A DNA stretch of 64,000 nucleotides. Source: Argopecten irradians (Eukaryota; Mollusca; Bivalvia; Pectinida; Pectinidae). The notes beneath the pieces were generated by a model. The model worked only from the letters and a program-made list of their open reading frames with translations. It was not told the DNA's origin and searched no databases. Numbering within the stretch: position 1 is the first letter of the stretch; every line of letters starts with the position of its first letter. The DNA lies in assembly GCF_041381155.1 (NCBI RefSeq), contig NC_091149.1:16694609-16758608 (forward strand), given 5' to 3'. The translations under genes and the position numbers were made by a program. Shown piece by piece: positions 20,514-33,391 of this stretch.

Positions 20514-22492
20514 ATGGCTGAAGGTGGACGCCCTTCAGAGCTCGACCTACACTTACTTGAGTGTCCAATCTGCCTTGAAAGACTCCATCAACCCAAGTCT
20601 CTACCTTGTCTTCATAGCTTCTGTCAAGAATGTCTCGGGACCTACATCACCAAGGAACAGTCTGGGAAGAGGGTGTCAGAAACATCGTTTCCTTGTCCGA
20701 TCTGTCGCAAGATAACCTCTCCTGTCACTCACTCAGAATCAAAGGAGAAATGGGCAGAACAGTTCCCGACTTATGTCGTGATCCAGGACCTTATCCAGCT
20801 AAAGGAACGGTCATCTGAGATTCCGTATTGTACACCCTGTCAGTCCAAAGGTACTTCTACTAACCCAGCCAAATTTTGGTGTAAGACGCTGAACCTAGAA
20901 TTTGTGTGGGGAATGTAAGGTAAAATATCATGATATTCTTCACAGTAATTGTGATATCTTAGATATCAGTGGGAGTGACATCAGCCGAAGGCAAAATGAA
21001 GAATCAAGGCCGAAATGCGAAAAAACACAAAGAATTGTTGACTTGGTATTGCGAAGACCACACACAGGTCGGATGTCGTGAATGTATTATTGAATATCAC
21101 AGGCAGTGTGAAGATGTGAAAAAAGCTAAAGATTATATAGAAACACTAAGAAATGGGACACAACTAGAAGACCTGGAAAACATGCTGAAAAAGGGAACAG
21201 AGGCCATGAAGTCGTTCGTGAAGTACTTTGATGAACAGATTGAATCTTTGAAACAAAATCAAGAAGTTGCGTTGAAGAGTATTGCAGATCTTCGTCAAAG
21301 GATAGAAGAACAACTTAATGAGCTCCAAAAAGATGTTACGGATAGATTGGTTGCAAGATACAAAGGGGAGAAAATGGCCATCGAGTCCTCGCTACGTCAA
21401 TGTGAACGTCTGATGAATGGGATGTTGAATACCGCAAAGTCATCCGTCAAAGCTGTAGAGGCCAACAACCACATCGAGGCAATAGTATCGTACCTGAGAG
21501 GTCAAGCCGAGGTCGAGTCGTGTAAGGACCTGATCAAGGAGATGAAGGAGTCCTTTACGTCAGTCAGTATTCATCACCAAGTTCCTGATCCTGGTACACA
21601 AGGTGATGACATGTTGGGAAGGATCGTCATTGAGAAACAGGATCGAAGTTTTCCGGATGATCTTGGATTCCTACCTGTACCTCTGATAGAACGTCAGGTG
21701 AAGGAGATTGGAAAGTTCAACGTAAAGATTCCAGGGGATCAAAGCGAGTGTTGGATACGTGGAATTGTGTATCTTCCTGATAACAATATTGTAGTCAGCG
21801 ACTGCTGGAACAATAAACTGAAATTGTTTACAGATGAAGGACAGTACCTGGATCAGTTAACCTTTCCTGGGTCTCCACGAGATATGTGTTTGATTACATA
21901 CGATACTGTTGCAGTCGCTGGCAATAGTGATGCCGGTGTATATGTCGTAAAGGTGGAGGACTCAAAACTCTCTCTGTTACGTGTCATTAAAGCAAACAAA
22001 TATTTGTACAGTATTACATACACTGACGGGAGGTTTGCTGTCAGTGAAGATGGAGGAAATGTATACAGTATGACACAGGACGGAGCCACTGACCTGATAC
22101 ACAACTATAAGGGGACCTGTTGGTACCTGACACATGACGCTGTGACGGGAGACACTATCGTCAGTGTTGATACTAACACCACTGGAGACGCTGTAGTGTC
22201 CAGACTGTCGGCTGACAAACGCCACACGGACGTGATGAAGGTCGGTGGTGTTGTGAGAGTTGCTATGGGAATAGACGTAGATAGGGAGGGGAACATCTAC
22301 GTGTGTGGTGAGGATTCACACAACGTCGTACAGATGTCTGGGGACGGGACGCGTGTCAGGGAACTGTTGACATCAGCTGACGGAATACGGAAACCAATGG
22401 CAATAGCTGTACGTGGTGACAAGTTTGTAGTCTCTAACTTCTATGGTGATCATAGAGAATGCAATTACATTCGTATCTTCCAACTCCAGTAA
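20514..22492 (+). CDS. TRIM gene B: RING/B-box/coiled-coil/NHL-type E3 ubiquitin ligase
   Basis: The start is ATG at 20514 (MAEGGRPSELDLHLLECPIC), 30 bp after the acceptor. Domain order matches gene A: C3HC4 RING, two B-boxes, coiled coil, NHL-like propeller ending IRIFQLQ. It is a ubiquitin ligase by family; its targets are unknown. There are two one-base insertions relative to A: one near 20892 (CCTAGAATTT against CCTGAATTT) and one in an A-run near 21025. Between them the second B-box linker reads in a third frame (CGECKVKYHDILHSNC). Removing both gives exactly 659 codons, the same as gene A. Its last 300 bp of propeller is almost identical to A, while flanking codons differ, which suggests gene conversion. 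It has the most distinct N-terminal linker and coiled-coil start (ETLRNGTQLEDLENML) of the three. Confidence 0.85.
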
Positions 22493-22495
22493 TGG

Positions 22496-23588
22496 TGTTA
22501 GAGTTACAGTCTACACAAAGCTTATCCAGAGATGTCGTCTGCCGTCTGTGGACATGTAAAACTAGTTGTTAGATTGTATTGTATCGATGCTGACAGAGCT
22601 TTTGCTGTATTCCATCTGAACTGTTTCGTTTATGTGATGGCTAAAAAGACCCGTAGTCGTGATTTATTTTGCGGAATTTCGTTTTCAAATCACATTTGAA
22701 CTGTTTTCGTTTATGTGACGGCTAAAAAGACCCGTAGTCGTGATTTATTTTGCGGAATTTCGTTTTGAACAAATCACTTGGTTTTCAAAATGGTTTTAAT
22801 TTGTGAATAAATAATATTCACACTATTATTGAAACAAGATTTTTTTATTTCTTCACACTTACTCTCCACAAATTTGTTTTGCATTATCCGAATGTTTTGA
22901 ATTTAGGAGTATCTTAGCATGTATATTTGTTAATTATCGCCACCAATCACATCGCCTTATTGAAGTTCTTAGAATGGAAACCTTTGCACGTACATTGTAT
23001 CATTTTATTGCACTTTAATTTAAACAACTCTGATATTGTAAGTTACCAAAACCATATCCCATCTTTACTTTTTTGTGGTATACTTAGATGGAGAACAATA
23101 TCACTATGGACTAAAATATATACTCAAACGAGATGCCCATGGGTCTTAACGGTTATCTGACTTTTGATATGAAACAATATACATGTAGTAGTACACAGTA
23201 TTATGAAAATATTTGGATAAAATACCAAAGACATTTATGACAGAAAATGATCACCTTTCAACTAACAATTAAAATAGTGATTAGTAAGGAACTAATAAAT
23301 GTGTATGGTATATTTGACCTAGAAATTCAAGGTCATTCAAGGTCAATTAAGAAAATAAACATAAAATGCCTATCCAGCACCCTTCATAAATATTTTAATA
23401 ATTTAGTACACTTTTAACTTATCGGGAAGTTGTGATAGAGATTTTCACCTATTTCACTCCTTGAAAAAGAGCGTTTCAGTCCAGAATGCTGCATATAGAG
23501 ATTGAACAGTGTTTTGATTGCGTTAAAGGTGGTATGAACGCAATGGGATACAGACATATTCAATGTAGCGCGTTAGCGCTACATGTAG
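22496..23588. other. 3' flank of TRIM B
   Basis: No gene. It contains an 80-bp tandem duplication (22619-22780) and a stretch at about 22.93-23.15 kb still alignable with the 3' flanks of A and C. It ends at the LTR, 4 bp after a 9-bp-stem hairpin (ATGTAGCGC-GTTA-GCGCTACAT, 23563-23584). Confidence 0.5.
22619..22780 (+). repeat. Tandem duplication of ~80 bp in the TRIM B 3' flank
   Basis: Two adjacent copies share CTAAAAAGACCCGTAGTCGT and GATTTATTTTGCGGAATTTC, with only a few differences. Genes A and C have a single counterpart region (TTTTGTCGTGATCTATTTTC), so this is a B-specific duplication. Confidence 0.7.
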
Positions 23589-24342
23589 TGTTATGTATGA
23601 CACTAAATACATGTAGTTATGAATAAGGGAGATAACTCCTATAGCAATTTTTTTTATCAATACATCCTAGAGCAAGGACAAATCATAGATTATAGGTGTT
23701 AAAGAACCATTCCAAGAAATATACTCAAGTTTAAACAAAATAATTTATAAGTAAACCAAGTAGATTTTAAGTAGAGATCTAAGAATTAACTATATTCCAT
23801 GAAAGTGCATGTGTGTTTACTTATTGGTTACTGTTTGTTAGTTAGGAAATATCAAGACGTAGAAGTTACTCCCAATATTCTAGTATTACGGATTTATCTA
23901 ATATATACACCAGCTGTCCAAGGCTAAATCAGAAACTGACATGAGACCTGTAATAACGACATAACAAGTAAATTGAACAGCGCCAAATAAGATTCTATAT
24001 GGGGTGAGCTAATGTTGACTTTATCTGTGGCTTATTACAACACTTTGTGTGTTGATATATTCAAAGTGCCAGTAACTTTATACAAATCAATCTGTGGACA
24101 TTCAATTTTCCTTGTGGATTTGTGATTATTGTTAATATTGAAACCTGGGAAGGGATCAAGGATTATACCAGGACATTCGCATACAGATAAGTAACACTTT
24201 AAATCATCGTATTAACACTTGTACCACCACCAATTACTCTAGATAATTGTAAACCATCTCTGTATAATATTGTATATATAATTAAATTGAAGTTTTGAAT
24301 TTAGCTGCTGGTTTCTCCTTTCTGTTAATCGTTCATGTAACA
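23589..24342 (+). repeat. 5' LTR of the Gmr1-like element
   Basis: This 754-bp LTR is bounded by TG and CA. It contains the mollusc-common word AAGGGAGATAACTCC near its left end. A related LTR stands alone on the minus strand at 53193-53904. Confidence 0.72.
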
Positions 24343-27300
24343 AGAATTGGGGGCTCGTGTCCGGGATCGATATTCAATTTGTGAAATCTAACTTTGAAAA
24401 ATTAATAAGAAATTTTCAAATTTGTGTGTACAAACTTTGAGTTTACATTTGAAACCAACAGCTAGATAAATATGACTACTAATGCAGGTAGGAACTAAAC
24501 GTTTAGTTAAAGCGCCATCCCTGGAAGTTTCTTTTGCAAGTTAGTAAGAAGAATTACTGTGAATTGGGTAAACATTTAGGCCTTACTATCAAAACTAATT
24601 TATGAGGAAAGCTGAAATTTAGGAATGTAATTATAAGATTTTTTGTTTGACAATGGCAAATTTGACTCAAGTGCATTAGATAGTGATATAGAGGAAACAG
24701 TCAGCTCAGAAATCCAAATTAGACAAATGGAACTTGAACATGAAATGAAAATGAAACAAATAGAGAATGAAATGAAAAAGAAACAAATAGAGAAAGAAAT
24801 GAGGAGAAAGAGAAATAGAAAAAGGAGTTAAGGGAAAAAGAAATAGACAAAAGAAAGAGAGTTAAGAGAAAAAGAAATGGAAAGATAAAATTAAAAGAAA
24901 AAGTAGATCGAGAGAGATCAGATGTTAGGAACTAGAGTGAAGCAGAAAATTCAAGCTGAAACAGAACATAGAATTAAAGAATTAGAGCTAGCTTCTCAAG
25001 ACGGTTCAAGTAATCCAACTTGTTTTAGGGGTTTACAAGGAAACAGATGTTTATGATGTCAGTAGAAATATTAGGTTAGTTCCTCCTTTTCAAGAGAAAG
25101 AAGTTGACAAGTATTATTTCTACATTTTGAGAAAATAGCTGATAGTATGAAATATGGCCTGAAGATAAGCTTACAGATGCTTCTTCAGAGTGTCTTGATT
25201 GGTAAAGCTAGAGACATTTATTCTTCTTTATCTGTTGATGATATTTCAAATTTACCAAGAAGTCAAGAAAGCTATTTTGAAAGCTTATGAGTTAGTTCCT
25301 GAGGACTATACGGTGCCAGAAAATATTTCGAAACTCCGAGAAAGCGAGATGAAACAAAACTCATGTATAATTTGCCATAGAAAAAGGAACCAATATGAAG
25401 TAAAAGTGTGGTGGTGATATGCAAAAGAAATGATTAGAGAATTTCGGAAAATTGGAGCAATTTATTTGTTTGATAGAGGAGTTTAAACGTTGTGGTCCAA
25501 CACAAACATAAAAACTCAATTGAGATGAGAGAAAAGGATGAAACACTTAGATGAAAGCAGCTACACATGGCCTGATTATTAACGCTCTCGACCCACAAAG
25601 GCTCAATTGATTAAAAACAGTTCTCAATGACAAAAACGTACCACATGTATTATTTTTTTTCGTAGTCAATTTGGAGTCAAGCCCAAGGATCCCGAACCTT
25701 TGTTTGCCCTTCTAACGACAAACCTAAATTAAGGAGTGATAAGACTAAGTCTGATTCTAAAACAGATTCATAGGGCAGTGTGTGGGTCTCCTACAGGTCC
25801 CTGTTTGTAATACTGCATAGAAAGTAAGGGCATACTATGTCCTGATGATTTTATTCCTGCTCCGGGGAGCGTAAGGAGCACAGGCGGTAAACAGTCAGTT
25901 CCTTCTGTGTTAGCTATGTCAAAAGCCTAGTCAGAAACTTAGCCCTGAATAATGTGGAAGAATCTAAAGTGTCTGTTTGAGATTAAGAGCTCAGAGTCTG
26001 ATAGTGTCTTGGAGAAGGTAACACTCCCTTCATTTTTTCCTGAAGGTTTTGTTTTCACTTGACTATGTGGATATTACCAACTTGAAACCTGTGAAGATTT
26101 TGCGAAGAATACAGTGGCTTCTCATTCTTTGATATTAGATGGCGTAGTTGCCATAAGTCAGAGGAGATACACATGTGGTAGTAGTTAGGGGTTTATTTTG
26201 CTATCAAGGTGTAGATTTAGGTGTTAGTTAATTTGCCATCTCCATTGTTGTTTTTATTAAAGTCCAGATTTGTAACTGGGCCCTGTCCACCCAATGTGGA
26301 GTTAGACCGGAAACTTCCCATAGAGGGCGTGGCGCTCGTCATTAGGCAATTACTATTGGCTGGAGTAGAAATTTATGGTTATATCCCGCTAAGTGTCCCA
26401 GAATACCACGAGATAAAAACATATGTATGCCTGATACAATATACAACAGGCAATTTTCCTGGTATTTTCCCGTCATTGTTGCGTGGTAAACTCGTTCATA
26501 TGAGTAAGAAGGTTTCTGATGATCGCAGTATATGAGGATCATTATAGTCCAGGGTAAGGTGACACATTCTTGGCTCATGAAATAGAGGATGTCCGGGAGC
26601 AAAGTGTGATCTTTTGAGCAATCCTGTAGACTCTTGATAGTGATAGAGTTGTTCCTAACAAGGGTACATCTTTGTCTGACATGATGAGTAAATCATCTTT
26701 GTCTAGAGAGGAGCTTATAGTAGAACAGGAGAAAGATCCTGAAATCTCCTTGTTGTGTACATCGGGCTTTGAGTGTAGGAAGAGGCTGAGAAAGTCCCGG
26801 TTTATGGGTTACTTCCGTCATGTCAGGTGTGGTTGATGCGCAAGTGGCGCCCCCCTGATGTGTCTCCCGAGGAAGACTGGAAGGTTTCAATCAAATAGTT
26901 GTCCCAACCGAGGTAATAGGCAAGATATTCTAAGTTTGTCTCATGACGAACCTAAGGCAGGGCATCTAGGTGTGACCAAGACTTATAACAGGATCTATAG
27001 ATCACTTCTTTTGGCCCCAAGTTGAAACGGGATGTGGCTGATTTTTTGTATGTCTTGTCATACTTAGTCAGGTTGGTAGGGAAACCTAATCAGAAAATCC
27101 CTGTTGCATCCTTTGCACCCCATTTTCCAGCATTTGAGTAACCATTTAGTATAGTCAATATAGACTGTGTAGGTCCTCTACCCAAAACTCAGTCTGGGAA
27201 TGAGTATCTTATTAACTATTTATGTGAGCTTCCACACGCTTATACCTGAAGCCATTCCACTCAGAAATATTAAGGCCCCTAACATAGTCAAGGCTTTGGT

Positions 27301-28309
27301 TAAATTCTTTACATTGGTTGGTCTTCCAAAAGCTGTCCAATCGGACCAAGGTTCGAATTTCATGTCTGGTATTTTTCAACAAGTCATGTACCAGCTCCAG
27401 ATCAAGCAGTATAAGTCTAGTGCTTATCATCCAGAGTCTCAGGGTGCTTTAGAACGTTTTCATCAGACATTGAAGAATATGATGAGATCTTATTGTTTTG
27501 AAAACAAAAGAGATTGGGACGAAGGTATACACATGTTGTTGTTTGGCGTTAGAGAATCTGTACAAGAATCTCTTGGCTTTAGTCCCTTTGAACTTGTGTT
27601 TGGACACACTGTACGTGGTCCTTTGAAAATTTTGAAAGACAAAATTTTGGACGAAGATTTCTAAAGTGAATCTCTTAGATTATGTGTGTAACTTTAAGCA
27701 AAGGTTGACAAAGGGCATGTGAACTGGCAAAAGAAAATTTAGCCGTTACTCAAACCAAAATGAAAACATGGTATGATAAAGATGCCCGTGCAAGAAGTTT
27801 TGATCCAGGTGACAAAATTTTGGCATCTATTACCAATACCGGGTCAGCCTTTGCAAGCTAGATATTTTGGACCTTATATTGTTGAGAAAAAGGTTGATGA
27901 TGTTAACTACATTGTACAAACTCCAGGGAGGCGCAAGAAAACTCAATTATGTCATGTTAATATGCTTAAGAAATATATGTAGATAGAGAAGAGAGCAAGA
28001 CCTCTCAACCTATTGCTACTTTGGCCTCTGTACCATCACAAAGTGAAAGTACAGCTGATATTTGTAAATTAGACTTAGATGGTGGTGTACAAGATGTAGG
28101 TATTTTAGACTGTGGTGTTAAGTTACGGAATTCAGATGTGCTCGCGAACTTGGACAAGAAACTGTGTCATCTATCAGAAAAGGACGCAATGAACTGAAGA
28201 TTTGATACTTGAGTTTAATCATTTGTTTCCGGATACACCAGGCAAAACAGATGCTATCTAACATGACGTGGATATGTAGGCGATGCGCCGAGCACCTGTC
28301 AAGCAACAT
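23589..28309 (+). mobile_element. Broken Ty3/gypsy-type LTR retrotransposon with Gmr1-like domain order (fossil)
   Basis: The 5' LTR (23589-24342, TG...CA) is followed by a tRNA-Pro-like primer-binding site at 24348-24367. Then come a gag-like region rich in charged coiled-coil (about 24640-25500) and traces of the protease neighbourhood (about 26.0-26.5 kb). Next is an integrase with an HHCC-type start, the core words QSDQGSNF and YHPESQGALERFHQ, and a GPY/F-type C-terminus (26.9-27.98 kb). The beginning of a reverse-transcriptase-type segment (FPDTPGKTDAI, RAPVKQH) follows just before the N gap. Integrase upstream of reverse transcriptase is the order known from Gmr1-like Ty3/gypsy elements. 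The copy is broken in many places (well over five) and its right end is hidden by the gap. Age looks moderate. Confidence 0.75.
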
Positions 28310-28319
28310 NNNNNNNNNN
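28310..28319. other. Assembly gap of 10 Ns
   Basis: Ten Ns join two contigs inside the LTR element. Sequence to the right shows no continuation of the element, so the true gap size is unknown and the order of left and right parts depends on scaffolding. Confidence 0.95.
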
Positions 28320-29270
28320 CCTACATCTCAGGAAAATAAAATTTGAACCTCGTGTAAAATAACAAATTCACTGAGAACCATTAATTTTTTTTTCACAGGT
28401 CTATTTAAAGGAGAAAATTCTACGGCAATCTACAAATTGTGGACTTAAGGCTTGTGATCGGTAGGGTGGAATGGTTATCATGTTTGATTTGCACAAACAT
28501 AATACATAAATGCATGTATAAGCATAAAATAATTGGAAATATACACTAAACTAAAGAAAACTGTGTACGAGTGTTTTTTTTCTGAGGCAGTACTCCACTA
28601 GGACAAATAGAGATCATTTCGTACCGGCCCAAAAGTATTGTATGCCGGTAACGTATATTCGTTCTCTTGTTAAAATGACCTGTTGTGTCCTCTTGCATCA
28701 AGCTATTAATATAAGATGTAGATTTTTGCGCTTCTCAACGCAATAGCGGGTTTAATTTTTTTTAACATAATCGAAGTCTTACTCATGAGGATAAAAAACA
28801 AGCAGTGAATCTCATGATTTAGAATGCCATAAATATTTCTCCATTAAAATGAGGGGTCATTTGGATTCATTTACAAAAATGAGGTTATTTAACATAACGA
28901 TGCGACAAATGATCGTAAATCATGTGCCTGTAAATAAATCTCATCTGAGTAAATATTTTGCTTTAATGAACAATTCATTCTGCTTCTTGCTTTTTTTCAA
29001 ATATGTCTTTCACTGACACTTTAAAAAGGATAATGCATACAATAATTTAGCGTAAATATTTAAGCAATAGTTTCGTAACTAAATAAAAAAAAAACTTGTG
29101 TAATACAACGTCCTACTGCAACGTCATAATCGCCTCATGTACACTAATAACAGAGTTTACAGGCAAGAACTTTGGGATTATTCAGGAACAAAATACATCG
29201 TTTAACTGCACTGCATCAGCAAGCTGATTCCTCCCATCATTTACAAATAAATTCATGATTTAAGCACAAA
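28320..29270. other. No gene seen
   Basis: AT-rich DNA right of the gap with no convincing coding frame, RNA gene or repeat. Confidence 0.45.
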
Positions 29271-29556
29271 TGATTTGTTTGTTTGTTTGATTAATTAACG
29301 TCCTATTAACAGCTATGGTCATGTAAGGACGAATCCCATGTATGCTGTGTGTTTGCGTGTATATTTGTGCGAGGTGCGTGTTTTAGGTAGACTGCGGTAT
29401 ATTCATGTAGTGTGTTCTTATATAGTTGGAACTGTTGCCCTATGCTGTGCGCTAATCAGGGGGAAAGAAGAAAACTACCATTTTATAGACTTTGGTGTGT
29501 CTCGGCCAGGGGACAGAACCCAGATCCTTCCTCACACGGGGCGAACGCTCAAAGCA
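29271..29556 (-). mobile_element. SINE-like interspersed element (family 1), minus orientation
   Basis: The sequence starts with the inverted tail (TTTGTTTGTTTGATTAATTA) and AACGTCCTATTAACAGC. It ends with a B-box-like region that reads GGGTTCTGTCCCCTGGCCGA in element orientation with slight variation. The same family occurs at 31340, 32056, 33965, 34785 and 38720. It is non-coding. tRNA-related origin is inferred from the B-box-like word. Confidence 0.55.
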
Positions 29557-31339
29557 CCAAAGAGCTGTTTCGATTATCACATACTTGATAAAGAAATCAC
29601 ATCTGTCATTTTGTATCAATATACATAAAAGAAAAGAAAATGTGAAGTGATCATTTGCATGCTTCGTTAAGCTTTATAATGCGTGTAATGATGCTTGTCA
29701 TCGATTTAAGATATGTTACCAAAAGTGACTGACACATTACTCCCACGCCTCTCATCAAGTTCCCAGCTAAAAACATTCAAAAACTATTTAAGTTTTTTGT
29801 TGTGTTTGTCATATAGAGTCATGCTTCGATAAAACGTTATCGTGCGCGTAATTATGCATTTTATCATCTCCAGGTCAGCTATCGCGGGAGGCAACGGTGT
29901 AACCCCACGTCACCGTCGACTCTACAAAAACTGCATAGGTGATCATAATGTATAGCTATCGGTACGTCAACTTGTTATCATTACAAAGGATATTAACATC
30001 CATTGAAAGTCATGTGTGTCCATCAGATGGCCGCAGTATTGACCGCAATGTCCACATGTTCAAGGAACGCCCAATATACACTGGTCACTTTCAGCTAGAA
30101 AACATGACGCCGGACGAAATTGTGTATTTGGTGATAAAAGTATAGCAAGCTTGACCATGGCCCAATTTTCATCTTGGGATAAAGATAAGATTTTAGTTGA
30201 CATCGTGAATGTTTTCAAAGTCAAAGTAGACTTTTGAAAACTAACAACAGATTAACTATTAAACTTTGTTATCATCTGCTGGTGAACGTCTCAAGGGTAT
30301 AGTTTTTCTTCGAATTGAAAAATTCTGACACAAATTATTAGGTTTATTAGTAGTTTTGTTGGTATTTTATCATGCTACATTTCAACCAATTTAATGTAAA
30401 ATCCTTGTCGTAAGATTCTAAAACTCTTTTTTAAAGATTACCTCATTTTATAAAGAGTTGGTTGTATTATAAAACAAATCATATAGATATAGGTTTTAGT
30501 GTTTTGCCTATGTCTTTTAACAAAACATTACAAGCAATAAACAAACCAAATGATTAATAGCGTTTTCGTGAACATAAAAATTGAAATTATTATTTCACGA
30601 AATTGAAACAAACAAGCATGCTATTTTTTAAACCATGTAATGAAAGCTGACCAGTGTGTGACCATGTTGAGACAGTCTTTTCTCGCCAACGGATGCGGTC
30701 TAGTAGAGGACGACCAGAATACTACGGTCAATTTGTTTTATTGTTTGTTTTGTGTTTGTGTGTTTTCATGAGGATTTTCCAAGGTAAGGTTTTCGTGGTT
30801 TTTGTGTGTTTATGTCAGGTTTGCTTGCCTAATATATCCTGTCTACTTGTCACCCACGCTTCCCCACAAAACAAATTTCCCCCTCCCATAACCCCCACAA
30901 AGATAGAACACAACACCAATAATACATACACTAGTTTGTATTTTGAGCGAATTATGTGTTTAAAGATGTACTCCATATATGTATTCCCTGCTATGCCTGT
31001 CCAATTATTAAGCATTTTATTAGTTCAGTACAAATTACGTAGGTGGCGGTAATATACTGTAAAAAGCATATTGTATATATATGCATGTGTATAGTTAATC
31101 GATTGAGGAAATATACCAGTCTTCTAAAAGTTTAAAACTCGTCATTTCATATTGAATAAAAAATAAGACTAAATCACATGTGTTGATTCGTACATTGGAC
31201 GAGTCGGAATTAGTTGAAGGTCAATCTCTTTTGTCGTGGCAACTTTTTTTAAAAAATATTTTTGTCGACACAGAAAATGTGAAAAAAACTGTATCCATGT
31301 TTCGCTTGAGATCGCCTCACGTTTGGCCTTATGTTGAGT
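29557..31339. other. No gene supported
   Basis: Two open frames (29939-30145 and 30654-31052) lack homology, splice signals and codon bias I could recognise. They are treated as chance frames. Confidence 0.4.
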
Positions 31340-31676
31340 GTGTTCGCCGAGACACTTCCAAAGTCTATAAAAGTGGTAGTTTCTGGCTCCTGTTTAGCGC
31401 GGGAGCGGGACGACTGACTCGCCTGTTGTCAGTATAATGTGACCGAGTGGTGTATGTAGCTTGGTGTCTTCGGCGGCATGCTTCAGTGATATAGCACTAT
31501 AAAAAGAGCAATAGTTCCACTATACAAGAAGACACAACACGAACATAACGTCAGTCTCCCAGTACACTCACCTCGCACTTTACACACACAAAACGCCACA
31601 TACACGGGATGTCGGCCTTCAATGACCCTGGCTGTTAAGAGAACGTTAATATAACAAATCCAAACAAAACCAAAGT
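31340..31676 (+). mobile_element. SINE-like element (family 1), plus orientation
   Basis: It carries GCTTGGTGTCTTCGGCGGCA, GATATAGCACTATAAAAAG, AAGAAGACACAACACGAACA and the tail GACCCTGGCTGTTAAGAG, then AACGTTAA. It is diverged at the 5' end. Confidence 0.55.
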
Positions 31677-32055
31677 CTGTGGACCCTGGCATCAATCTTC
31701 AAAAACATGCACACAATGTCCTGATCTAATTTTATACTGAATAATTTATATTTTTTATATAAACATAGTAGTAACAATTTTATTCTTTGTTTATCTAAAA
31801 CTCCAAATACCGAACCATTTGCCTTGGGGTAAGGTCATCTAGTAAGAAAGAGACCGAATTAGTTCAACTTAAGTACATGTAACTTGTACGTAGTACCGCA
31901 AATATAAAACATTCTGAATATAAAACTGTCGGCGAAACGTGTTATAAATATTTCTTCAGTTCGACGTTGAGCACGAATCAACGCTACAAGTACGATCCGT
32001 GGACAAAGGAACGACATAAATCGGTCAGTGGTTCATAGACAATAATAATCGCATA

Positions 32056-32500
32056 AGGGTTTGTTTGTTTGTTTGTTGTTTGATTTGATGTATTATACGT
32101 CACTATTAACAGCTCATGGTCATTGTAAGGACGGCCTCCCATGTATGCGCGTGCTTTGTGTTGCGTGTTGTTGTGCGAGAGTGAGCTGTACTGAGAGGAC
32201 TGCGGTATGTTTCGTGTTGTGTCTTCTTGTATAGTGGCATAAACTGTTGCCCTTTTTATAGTGCCTATTTATCAATGAAGCATGCCGCCGAAGACACACA
32301 AGCATAACTAACACCCCACCGGGTCACATTATACTGACTAACGGGCGAAACCAGTCGTCGTACCCACTCCTCTGTGTGATGAATCGCTAAGCAGGAGCTG
32401 ATGAAGAAACTACCACTTTGTATAAGACTTTGGTGTTTGTCTCGGGCCAGGGGACAGAACCCAGAGACCTTCCTCACAGGGCACGTAAACGCCTCAACTC
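32056..32500 (-). mobile_element. SINE-like element (family 1), minus orientation
   Basis: It opens with a GTTTGTTTG-rich tail and includes ATTAACAGCTCATGGTCA. It contains the inverted middle part and ends at the inverted B-box-like word around 32445-32475. Many small indels compared with other copies. Confidence 0.5.
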
Positions 32501-33016
32501 AAGGCCAAAAGTGAGGCGGTGCCAAGGTAGCGTCGGGCAATGGATAGGCTTTAGGATAGATAAAGTCAATTAGGAAGTGAGAGAAAAGAGTAAGATCCTA
32601 AATTTAGTTCGCCTCTTTACGATCATTGACAATTAGGGGCTAGCAGGCATCATTTCTAATCGCGCCTACCTGCAGGGCTAGCATTAAGGGTTATCATTAT
32701 TGTTTATCCTTAACTCCGGCTAAGTCAAATTTTTTTTATTAATATTTTCTTTTGAAATAACCAAAAAACACGTCTCTGGGAACCATAATTTCCTTTACGT
32801 GATATACTGTATATGTGGGACAATACCTGTTATGGCACAAATACATTTACTCTTAACTCAAACAAACAACTGACACACTGCTATATAGGACGCACGTTAA
32901 TCTTGGTGCTCAGCAATGGTTTTAACCGTTATGACGTTTAATGTGGCCTATGGAATGTGATATTACATTGTATGATTAGATTGCCAATTTTTTATATTCA
33001 GGTCAATTTTCAACGT

Positions 33017-33391
33017 TTTAAAGATGCTCCACCGCTGACAAATGGTATTTTTTTCACTATCAAAAAACAGGAGCAGGACGATTTATTATTTTTCTTCAGT
33101 TATAAAAGTTACTTACTTTACTCCATTTACCACCATTGAAAAGTTTGAGCTTCTAATTTTACCTCAAGTTTTAAATATGAAAAATAATTAATTGCATCCG
33201 AAAAAATTCAGTGGCACTATATTTTATATGGAATGTACAGTAATGATTGCGCATGCACCATAGGCGAAATAAATTATTTGATGTTATTTTTTTTGTTTAA
33301 TTAGGCATACATATACACGATTAAACCCCAATTATTGTTCAAAATGATGAAAAATCATTTTATGCTCTGTCGGCGGTGGAGCATCTTTAAA
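33017..33391. mobile_element. MITE family M1 copy with TTTAAAGATGCTCCACCG ends
   Basis: Left TTTAAAGATGCTCCACCGCT and right CGGTGGAGCATCTTTAAA form terminal inverted repeats. The interior is non-coding. A diverged copy in the opposite orientation lies at 42821-43184; matching interior words include AAGCTCAAACTTTTCAA and TAAGTAAGTAAC. A third relative lies at 35340-36079. Confidence 0.68.

Noticed and set aside
30654-31052. 132-codon open frame on the plus strand
   Set aside because: Composition is Phe/Val/Leu/Cys-rich with no motif, no splice context and no counterpart elsewhere. Probably a chance frame.
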